Assembly: GCA_938009055.1 (NCBI GenBank)
Contig: CALLIO010000046.1
Span: 1-18,280, forward strand
DNA from: an uncultured Altererythrobacter sp.
GTDB taxonomy: Bacteria > Pseudomonadota > Alphaproteobacteria > Sphingomonadales > Sphingomonadaceae
Length of the DNA: 18,280 nucleotides
Reading direction: 5' to 3'
Every line of letters begins with the position of its first letter. Within the stretch, counting starts at the first letter, position 1. The notes beneath the pieces are model-generated. The model worked only from the letters and a program-made list of their open reading frames with translations. It had not been told where the DNA came from and did no database searches. Below are positions 1 through 5,392 of the stretch, piece after piece. The position numbers were made by a program, and so were the translations under genes.

Positions 1-178
1 CAAGATCGGCCCCCATCGCGACGCCATGCGGCAATCGGTCGCAAACATCACTAGTGCCGCTCTCGACCAGATCAGCATTAAGGCCACCACCACAGAGAAA
101 CTTGGTTTCACAGGACGAGAGGAAGGCATCGCTGCCCAAGCCATCGTTCTGCTCAATAAAGAGGATCCGTCACAATGA
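1..178 (+). CDS. ispF: IspF domain, C-terminal end (probably of bifunctional IspDF); 5' end outside window
   Basis: The frame runs from base 2 to a TGA at 176-178 and gives 58 residues. They contain KATTTEKLGFTGREEGIA, the hallmark C-terminal segment of 2-C-methyl-D-erythritol 2,4-cyclodiphosphate synthase, which makes the cyclic diphosphate in the non-mevalonate (MEP) isoprenoid pathway in the cytoplasm. In sphingomonads and many other alphaproteobacteria IspF is the C-terminal half of a fusion with the cytidylyltransferase IspD. That is likely here, but the N-terminal part lies outside the window, so fusion cannot be seen. The stop overlaps the next gene's start in an ATGA (175-178), indicating translational coupling with the downstream exported protein. 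Confidence 0.9.
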   Translation, partial: KIGPHRDAMRQSVANITSAALDQISIKATTTEKLGFTGREEGIAAQAIVLLNKEDPSQ

Positions 179-729
179 AACATCTCATCACGAAATCGGG
201 CGCAGCTGCCCTTGCCCTTTGCGCATTGACGCAGTCACAGATGGCGATGGCGCAATCCTGCATATCTGAGGAAGATCTCAGTTCGGCTGTTCGCTATTCG
301 ATGCCTGCCATCGTAAGCGCCGTATCGGGCGAATGCTCGGCTGAATTACCTGCAGACGGTTTCTTTGCGACACAAAGCAATGCGTTTTTGGCACCCTATG
401 TCGCTCAGCAAGACGCCAATTGGCCCGGCACATTGCGCGTCATCAAAAGCTTCGGCTCAAATGACGAAAGCCCCATCGACACGGCTATGTTTGATGCACT
501 GCCCGAAAGCGCGCTGCGCCCCTTCGTCGATGCGATCATCACGACCATGCTTGCGAAAGAAATCAAGCCTGACCAATGCGGCAAGATCGAACGCGGTATG
601 GAGCTTATCGCACCTCTACCACCGGAAAATATCGGCGGCCTGATCGGCTTCGTTGTCTCTATGGTCGAAGATGGCCGCGCGAAAGAAGGCAAGACGCGTA
701 TGCTTTGCACGGACTCAGCAGCCGAATGA
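175..729 (+). CDS. Small exported protein of unknown function, four mature cysteines
   Basis: I do not recognise a family. The 184-residue product starts with a clear Sec signal peptide: a basic start (K2, H3, K7), a hydrophobic stretch around residues 9-18 and a likely cleavage after AMA at 26. The mature part of about 158 residues has cysteines at 29, 54, 135 and 178, which could make two periplasmic disulfides. It is predicted mostly helical, with a hydrophobic segment near 153-163 that is short and glycine-rich for a membrane span. Both ends are coupled by ATGA overlaps, with ispF upstream and pncC downstream, so it is co-translated with two cytoplasmic metabolic enzymes despite being exported. 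Gene reality is supported by the overlaps and the signal peptide. The function is open. Confidence 0.8.
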   Translation: MKHLITKSGAAALALCALTQSQMAMAQSCISEEDLSSAVRYSMPAIVSAVSGECSAELPADGFFATQSNAFLAPYVAQQDANWPGTLRVIKSFGSNDESPIDTAMFDALPESALRPFVDAIITTMLAKEIKPDQCGKIERGMELIAPLPPENIGGLIGFVVSMVEDGRAKEGKTRMLCTDSAAE

Positions 730-1226
730 GCGATACACTCCTCCCTGCTGATCTGGCTGCGCTCGCCCAGCGCGTTGTTGATGAAAATGTCGCCAAGGAA
801 CGCAAAGTCGCGATCGCTGAAAGCTGCACTGGCGGTCTGGTCGCAGCGGCTGTGACCGAAATTGCCGGTTCCTCCGCTGTGCTCGACCGCGGCTTTGTGA
901 CCTATTCAAACGACGCCAAGATGGAGAGCCTTGGCGTTGCAAGCGACATCATCGAAACATTCGGAGCGGTCTCGATTGCCTGCGTTTGGGCGATGGCAAA
1001 GGGCGCGCTGGAAAACTCCAACGCCGATGTGGCTGTGGCGATCAGCGGAGTGGCCGGGCCCGATGGTGGGACTGATTTGAAACCCGTTGGCACAGTCGTC
1101 TTCGCGCGCGCAACTCGCAATGCGGAAGGCGAGCCGGAAGGTGAGTTAAAGCACTTCGACGGAAAATCGCGCGCTGCGATTCGTCATCAGGCGACGCTGT
1201 GGGCGCTGGAACTCTTGCTGCCGTAA
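726..1226 (+). CDS. pncC: CinA-family nicotinamide-nucleotide amidohydrolase (PncC type)
   Basis: This single-domain CinA C-terminal protein of 166 residues would hydrolyse nicotinamide mononucleotide to nicotinate mononucleotide and ammonia in pyridine-nucleotide salvage. The signature AESCTGGL lies at 31-38, with S33 as the presumed nucleophile, and the second family motif GVAGPDGGT at 108-116, followed by the KPVGTV strand. The length matches stand-alone PncC (about 160-170), without the N-terminal molybdopterin-binding-like domain of full CinA. The ATG at 726 is preferred because it overlaps the preceding stop as ATGA and the protein then begins at the normal family start; the frame is open further upstream but only inside the previous gene. 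Its 3' end overlaps the convergent COQ10-like gene by 40 bases. Confidence 0.9.
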   Translation: MSDTLLPADLAALAQRVVDENVAKERKVAIAESCTGGLVAAAVTEIAGSSAVLDRGFVTYSNDAKMESLGVASDIIETFGAVSIACVWAMAKGALENSNADVAVAISGVAGPDGGTDLKPVGTVVFARATRNAEGEPEGELKHFDGKSRAAIRHQATLWALELLLP

Positions 1227-1648
1227 AGCTCGTCTGCCCGCGCTTCAAAAGCGGCAACCATCTTGCGAAAAGCGCGGTCGAAATATTGCCCTGCTAGCGC
1301 CTCGAACACACGATTCTTGAACGCGAAATCGACAGAGAAGTCGACAATGCAGCCCCCGCCTTCGCGCGGGGTAAAGCGCCATGTGTTTTCCAAATCGCGC
1401 AAAGGCCCGTCGATATAGTGAACATCGATCAGTTCACCGGGCTGCTTCATCACTTTAGACGTGAAACGCTCGCGCAGAGATTTAAACCCCACAACCATAT
1501 CCGCGATCATCTCGCTCTCATTGTCAGAGCGAATGCGGGTCGCCACGACCCATGGCAAGAATTTGGAATAGCTGCCCACATCCGCGACCAGATCGAACAT
1601 CTGCTGAGCGCTATAAGGTAGCTCGCGCTTTTCGCTGATCCCGGGCAT
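1187..1648 (-). CDS. COQ10/RatA-family polyketide cyclase-like (START/SRPBCC) protein
   Basis: This 153-residue protein has the START-fold pattern of the Coq10/RatA family: an N-terminal MPGISEKRELPYSAQQMFDLVADVGSY helix-grip start, LPWV near 31-34, a central GFKSLRERFTS strand and a C-terminal amphipathic helix (FDRAFRKMVAAFE). The mitochondrial relative Coq10 binds ubiquinone and is needed for efficient respiration. The E. coli relative RatA was described as a ribosome-association toxin, but no antitoxin gene lies beside this one and a quinone-binding role is more plausible here. It begins six bases after the lipA stop on the same strand, so the two genes very likely form an operon, an arrangement common in alphaproteobacteria. 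Its last 40 bases overlap the convergent pncC gene. Confidence 0.88.
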   Translation of the reverse strand: MPGISEKRELPYSAQQMFDLVADVGSYSKFLPWVVATRIRSDNESEMIADMVVGFKSLRERFTSKVMKQPGELIDVHYIDGPLRDLENTWRFTPREGGGCIVDFSVDFAFKNRVFEALAGQYFDRAFRKMVAAFEARADELYGSKSSSAHSVA

Positions 1649-1654
1649 GGCGGC

Positions 1655-2602
1655 CTACTTTGCAGCCGCTTTCGCCAGCTTCGCAGCGCGCGCATCACGC
1701 ATCTTCGCAAAGTCATCACCGGCATGATAGCTTGAGCGGGTCAGCGGACTGGATGCGACTTGCAAAAAGCCCTTAGCACGCGCGATCGAGCCATAGGCAT
1801 CAAACGCTTTGGGCGTCACAAACTCTTCGACATTGGCATGTTTGGGTGTTGGCTGAAGATATTGCCCCATGGTCATGAAGTCGACCTCTGCGCTGCGCAT
1901 GTCATCCATCACCTGATGCACTTCGAGCCGCTGTTCGCCCAGCCCCAGCATAATGCCCGATTTGGTGAAGATCATCGGATCGTGGCTTTTCACTTCTTCC
2001 AACAGACGCAGCGACGCGTAGTAGCGCGCGCCGGGCCGGATCGTGGGGTAAAGGCGCGGAACCGTTTCCAGATTGTGGTTGTAAACATCGGGGCCCGCTT
2101 CGCAGATTGCCTCAACAGCAGGGCGCATCTTACCGCGAAAATCAGGCGTAAGGATCTCAATCGTCGTATCAGGCGTATTGCGGCGCAAAGCCTCGATCAC
2201 CTTAACGAACTGCCCTGCCCCGCCATCGGGCAAATCATCGCGATCAACGCTGGTGATGACGATGTGCTCAAGCCCCATCTTGGCCGCAGCAACAGCGGTG
2301 TTTTCTGGCTCCATCGGATCGACGATGCGCGGCATGCCGGTCTTCACATTGCAAAACGCGCAGGCCCGCGTGCACACATCGCCCAAGATCATGACGGTCG
2401 CGTGCTTCTTGGTCCAACACTCGCCGATATTGGGGCAAGCGGCCTCTTCGCAAACTGTGTTGAGATTGAGCTCGCGCATCAGCTTGCGCGTTTCATTGTA
2501 ACCCTTGCTGGTCGGCGCTTTTACGCGGATCCAATCGGGCTTGCGCTTGCGCGGTTCGCGCGGCGTTTCTGACAAAGACGGGGGATTGGTCAGGTCATTC
2601 AT
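1655..2602 (-). CDS. lipA: Lipoyl synthase LipA (radical SAM)
   Basis: LipA inserts two sulfurs at C6 and C8 of protein-bound octanoyl groups to make lipoyl cofactors for the pyruvate and 2-oxoglutarate dehydrogenases and the glycine cleavage system. All hallmarks are visible in the 315-residue product. The auxiliary cluster motif CX4CX5C is at C51, C56 and C62, the radical SAM motif CX3CX2C is at C77, C81 and C84, and the C-terminal RSSY that supplies the serine ligand is at about 289-292. The start at 2602 (MNDLTNPP) is chosen over a possible upstream ATG at 2638 because it gives the usual family length and leaves room for the divergent transporter gene. It is the first gene of a lipA-coq10-like pair. 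A lipoate-dependent partner complex (PDH) is encoded at the far end of the window. Confidence 0.97.
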   Translation of the reverse strand: MNDLTNPPSLSETPREPRKRKPDWIRVKAPTSKGYNETRKLMRELNLNTVCEEAACPNIGECWTKKHATVMILGDVCTRACAFCNVKTGMPRIVDPMEPENTAVAAAKMGLEHIVITSVDRDDLPDGGAGQFVKVIEALRRNTPDTTIEILTPDFRGKMRPAVEAICEAGPDVYNHNLETVPRLYPTIRPGARYYASLRLLEEVKSHDPMIFTKSGIMLGLGEQRLEVHQVMDDMRSAEVDFMTMGQYLQPTPKHANVEEFVTPKAFDAYGSIARAKGFLQVASSPLTRSSYHAGDDFAKMRDARAAKLAKAAAK

Positions 2603-2682
2603 ACCCGCCCACTTAGGGATCGCTGGCCACAGGTGCAATGGTCAGCTTGCCGTTACGCAATGCCGGCGCTAAGCGCATTCGT
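2603..2682. promoter_or_regulatory. Divergent region between lipA and the bicarbonate operon
   Basis: These 80 bases lie between the divergent starts of lipA (2602) and sbtA (2683), and should contain both promoters. Open frames from both sides read through part of it, which explains the alternative ATGs at 2638 on both strands. No clear ribosome binding site or promoter box stands out. Confidence 0.4.
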
Positions 2683-3666
2683 ATGGATGCAAGCACGCTA
2701 CAGACTTTCACCTCGCCGGTGGTGCTGTTCTTTGTCTTGGGACTTCTGGCAGCCTTTGCCCGCTCCGATCTCGCGATTCCAGAGGCTTTGGCCAAGGGCA
2801 TGTCGCTCTATTTGATGGCAGCGATTGGTCTGAAAGGGGGCGTTGCGGTTTCCAAGTCGGGCATTGACGCGAATGTTTTGGCCGCGCTTGGCGCAGGGAT
2901 TGCCGCAAGCTTCCTGCTACCCTTCATTGCCTATGGTGTGCTCAAAGGATTTGCCAAACTCGACCGGATTAACGCAGGCGCGGTAGCTGCCCATCATGGC
3001 TCGGTCAGCGTTGTCACCTTTGTGACAGCGGTTGAGATATTGGAATTCCAGTCCAAACCTGCAGGCGGCTATATGGTGGCCGTAATGGCCGCGATGGAAA
3101 CGCCCGCGATCCTTTCAGGCCTTTTGCTGGCCCGCGGAATGGGCAGCAAAAGCGGGCAAAGCACAGGCGCGATGCTGCATGAGGTGTTCTTTAACGCATC
3201 GGTTGTGCTGCTGCTGGGCGCATTTGCCATTGGGATGATCGGGGGCGAGGATGGCTTTAGCGATGTCAGCCCCTTCTTCGAAGCTGGCTTTAAGGGCGTC
3301 TTATGCCTCTTCCTGCTGGATATGGGTCTGATCGCTGCGCGGAGGTTGATGGACAATCGCGCGATCACATGGCGGCTCGGCGTTCTGGCGATTGCCCTGC
3401 CGCTGGTGAACGGCGCATTGGGCACCTGCGTGGGCGCGGTCATTGGCCTTGATGTGGGTTCTGCTGCCGCCTTGGGCGTTTTATGCGCCAGTGCGAGCTA
3501 CATTGCCGTGCCTGCCGCGATGCGGCTGGCCCTCCCCGAAGCTGATCCTGGCATTTATCTGACCATGAGCCTGTCGATCACATTTCCTTTCAACATCCTC
3601 ATCAATATCGGGCTTATCAGCGCGCTGGCCTCTGCGCTCATTGGCTCAGGAGGCCCGCCGTCATGA
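2683..3666 (+). CDS. sbtA: SbtA-type sodium-dependent bicarbonate permease (DUF897 family)
   Basis: This polytopic inner-membrane protein of 327 residues has about ten hydrophobic segments arranged as two related halves (roughly 11-150 and 165-320). It resembles cyanobacterial SbtA, the high-affinity Na+/HCO3- symporter. The early LGLLAAFARSDLAIPEAL, the HHGSVSVVTF segment (104-113) matching the substrate-binding loop, METPAIL (138-144) and the second-half ASASYIAVPAAMRLALP are recognisable. Compared from memory with cyanobacterial SbtA it lacks the long central cytoplasmic insertion and has Y273 where those have an aspartate. The ATG at 2683 is preferred; an in-frame ATG at 2638 would add 15 mostly polar residues and overlap the lipA upstream region. 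It is followed by its presumed regulator through an ATGA overlap (3663-3666). Transport of bicarbonate rather than a related anion is inferred from family and neighbours. Confidence 0.88.
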   Translation: MDASTLQTFTSPVVLFFVLGLLAAFARSDLAIPEALAKGMSLYLMAAIGLKGGVAVSKSGIDANVLAALGAGIAASFLLPFIAYGVLKGFAKLDRINAGAVAAHHGSVSVVTFVTAVEILEFQSKPAGGYMVAVMAAMETPAILSGLLLARGMGSKSGQSTGAMLHEVFFNASVVLLLGAFAIGMIGGEDGFSDVSPFFEAGFKGVLCLFLLDMGLIAARRLMDNRAITWRLGVLAIALPLVNGALGTCVGAVIGLDVGSAAALGVLCASASYIAVPAAMRLALPEADPGIYLTMSLSITFPFNILINIGLISALASALIGSGGPPS

Positions 3667-3971
3667 TCGAAACTGTTGTCCGCAAACGGATCGAAATTCT
3701 CACCGACAAGGCAATTGTCAGGCTGGTCACCGACGCGATTGATGCGGCCGGAATCACCGGATGGACAGTCACTCCCGTTAAATCGGGCAAAGGCCGCGAT
3801 GGCCATTGGCGCGAAGAGCGCGTGATGGGCACGGACAAGGTTTTTGTGCTTACGATTGCCCCGCAGGAAAAGGCTGAAAAACTGGCAGAAGCACTTGCCC
3901 CGATCTTGACCACGCATGGACTTCTCCTGACAATGTGGGATGTTGAAGTCATCCGCGGAGAACGCTTTTAA
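3663..3971 (+). CDS. sbtB: SbtB-like PII-family regulator of the bicarbonate transporter
   Basis: This 102-residue protein has the ferredoxin-like PII-type order: a first strand (IETVVRKRIEILTD), helix 16-29, strand WTVTPV (34-39), a flexible glycine/arginine-rich loop SGKGRDGHWREERV at 41-54 in the T-loop position, strand KVFVLTIAP, helix 68-82 and a last strand LLLTMWDVEVIR. In cyanobacteria SbtB is a trimer that binds adenine nucleotides including cAMP and gates SbtA. The cyanobacterial C-terminal redox loop (CGPEGC type) is absent, since the protein ends GERF with no cysteine at all. It overlaps sbtA by the ATGA at 3663-3666 and its TAA touches the carbonic anhydrase ATG, so expression must be tightly coupled. 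Family assignment is from fold pattern and context; the ligand is not shown. Confidence 0.85.
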   Translation: MIETVVRKRIEILTDKAIVRLVTDAIDAAGITGWTVTPVKSGKGRDGHWREERVMGTDKVFVLTIAPQEKAEKLAEALAPILTTHGLLLTMWDVEVIRGERF

Positions 3972-4604
3972 ATGCCTGAATATGCCGAACTCTTGCAAGG
4001 ATATCGCCGGTTTCGCGAAGACAGCTTTCCGGCACTGAAGGACAAATACGCCGATCTCGTCAGCAATGGCCAGCATCCCAAGCTGATGGTCATTTCCTGC
4101 TCTGACAGCCGGGTCGAGCCAGCGCGCATCTTTGATGTTGATCCAGGCGAATTGTTTGTTGTGCGCAATGTTGCTGCACTCGTCCCGCCCTTTGGCGCCG
4201 GCCATTCAGTGGCATCGGCGGTTGAGTTTGCGGTTCAGTTTCTTGAGGTGAAGCAAATCCTGGTCATGGGCCACGGCCAATGCGGGGGCTGCAAGGCTTC
4301 GCTCACCCGCGGATTTGCTGGCAAGCCGCTTGGGCAGGGCGGCGCGGTAGATGCCTGGACAGCGCAATTGGGCGCGGTTCGTGACGGGGTGATTGCCGAA
4401 CATGGCAGCGAAAGCGAGGAAGCTTTGCGCGCTATGGAGATGGCAGCGGTCAAACATTCGATCGCGAATTTGCGCAGCTTCCCTTGGGTGACTGAGAAAG
4501 TGCAATCAGGCGCGCTCAAACTGCGCGGCGCGTTCTTCTCCTTGAGCGAAGGCGCGCTCTACTCACTTGATGAGGCAAGCGGCGAGTTTGTCAGCGAAGG
4601 ATAG
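3972..4604 (+). CDS. Beta-class carbonic anhydrase
   Basis: This 210-residue cytoplasmic zinc enzyme interconverts CO2 and bicarbonate. The zinc ligands of the beta class are all present: C43 in SCSDSR, then H101 and C104 in MGHGQCGGC. The catalytic Asp-Arg dyad is D45/R47, and PGELFVVRNVAALVPPF follows as usual. The YRRFREDSFPALKDKYADL start and SVEFAV-type middle resemble the plant/CynT-like branch rather than E. coli Can. The ATG directly abuts the preceding TAA with no gap, making this the third gene of the sbtA-sbtB unit. In that context it would equilibrate imported bicarbonate with CO2 for carboxylases, or recapture respiratory CO2. A cyanate-related role as for CynT has no support here because no cyanase gene is nearby. 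Confidence 0.95.
   Translation: MPEYAELLQGYRRFREDSFPALKDKYADLVSNGQHPKLMVISCSDSRVEPARIFDVDPGELFVVRNVAALVPPFGAGHSVASAVEFAVQFLEVKQILVMGHGQCGGCKASLTRGFAGKPLGQGGAVDAWTAQLGAVRDGVIAEHGSESEEALRAMEMAAVKHSIANLRSFPWVTEKVQSGALKLRGAFFSLSEGALYSLDEASGEFVSEG
4596..4601 (+). promoter_or_regulatory. Ribosome binding site that fixes a TTG start
   Basis: GAAGGA lies seven bases before the TTG at 4609 and inside the last codons of the carbonic anhydrase gene. It is the best Shine-Dalgarno match near this junction and supports TTG over the in-frame upstream ATG at 4570, which has none. Confidence 0.6.
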
Positions 4605-4608
4605 TATA

Positions 4609-5322
4609 TTGGTCGATACCGAGCTTAAAAACATTGCCCTGCTGATCGATGCGGACAACACCTCGCCCAAGGGGATTGATCCAGTGCTGACAGTCATGGC
4701 CAAGCTTGGTCAGGTCAATATCCGGCGCGCTTATGGCAATTTTGCAAAGAGCAATCTGGCCAATTGGGAAAAGATCACCAATGATTTCGGCATAAGTCCG
4801 CAGCAGCATTTCGATGTCTCTAAGGGCAAGAACGCCACCGATATGGCGATGACAATCGATGCGATTGACCTGCTCTATCAACGCAAGGTCGATGGCTTCG
4901 GGATTATGAGCTCTGACGGCGATTTTACCCCGCTCGTAACGCGATTGCGGCAAGAAGGCGTGATCGTTTACGGGTTTGGTGAGAAGAAGACGCCCGAACC
5001 GTTTCAGGCCGTTTGCACGCGCTTTCTCTTTATCGATGATCTGATCGCCAGCACGACGCAAAGCGACGGCCCGAAAAAGCGCGGCGACAAGAATGAGCTG
5101 AAGAAATTGGATGCGCTGGTCAATGCCGCCCATGCCGAAGCCAAGAAGGATGAGAACGGCTTCGCCCGGCTGTCGCAAATCGGCCAGATTGCCGGGAACC
5201 GCTCGAGCTTTGATGTGCGCAATTACGGATTCAAGAACCTGCGTGAATTGTTTGAAGCCATGGAAAACTTTGCGCTCGAAAAGCGCGAAGGCAACCAGAT
5301 CTACGTCAAACGCCTTCGCTAA
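4609..5322 (+). CDS. NYN (PIN-like) nuclease with C-terminal OST-HTH/LOTUS domain
   Basis: The 237-residue protein has an N-terminal NYN/LabA-like domain (about 5-148) with the acidic residues of PIN-type metal nucleases: D14 and D16 in LLIDADN, D78 in NATDMAMTIDAIDLL, and D103/D105 in SSDGDF. A charged linker (about 150-163) leads to an OST-HTH/LOTUS-type winged helix (about 164-237; FARLSQIGQIAGNRS and YGFKNLRELFEAM), a module that binds RNA in other proteins. The expected activity is metal-dependent RNA cleavage, with the target unknown. TTG at 4609 is chosen as start because of the good ribosome binding site and the four-base gap after the carbonic anhydrase stop; ATG 4570 would add 13 residues and overlap that gene. 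It is the last gene of the sbtA-sbtB-carbonic anhydrase unit. Confidence 0.87.
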   Translation: MVDTELKNIALLIDADNTSPKGIDPVLTVMAKLGQVNIRRAYGNFAKSNLANWEKITNDFGISPQQHFDVSKGKNATDMAMTIDAIDLLYQRKVDGFGIMSSDGDFTPLVTRLRQEGVIVYGFGEKKTPEPFQAVCTRFLFIDDLIASTTQSDGPKKRGDKNELKKLDALVNAAHAEAKKDENGFARLSQIGQIAGNRSSFDVRNYGFKNLRELFEAMENFALEKREGNQIYVKRLR

Positions 5323-5332
5323 AATGGCAAAC

Positions 5333-5362
5333 GGCGCGAGCTCCATTTGAGGAACCCGCGCC
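5333..5362. terminator. Possible stem-loop between convergent genes
   Basis: Arms GGCGCG (5333-5338) and CGCGCC (5357-5362) pair perfectly, with a few more inner pairs (TCC/GGA). It sits between the converging NYN/LOTUS and TPR genes, where a two-way terminator would be expected. There is no uninterrupted T tract on either side, so the role is only suggested by position. Confidence 0.4.
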
Positions 5363-5392
5363 GGAATTGCTAAACTATTTTGCTGGGAGCGG

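Noticed and set aside
1187..1648. Toxin-antitoxin module (RatA toxin)
   Set aside because: Although databases often label the family RatA toxin, there is no antitoxin-sized partner gene; the neighbour is lipA and the likelier role is Coq10-like quinone binding.
1760..2572. 270-codon open frame on the plus strand
   Set aside because: It is wholly antisense to lipA, whose motifs are all intact; composition is rich in Arg/His/Ile as expected for the reverse frame of a GC-rich gene.
2638..2682. Longer N-terminus for SbtA from ATG 2638
   Set aside because: The added residues are polar and basic without family resemblance, and the start would lie in the lipA upstream region on the opposite strand; the ATG at 2683 fits the family start better.
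3555..4205. 216-codon minus-strand open frame across the sbtA-sbtB-carbonic anhydrase junctions
   Set aside because: Three recognisable genes lie on the other strand at the same place; the frame has no start signal and low-complexity composition.
3972..4604. CynT in a cyanate-degradation operon
   Set aside because: The carbonic anhydrase resembles the CynT branch, but no cyanase or cyanate transporter is nearby and it is locked to sbtAB instead.
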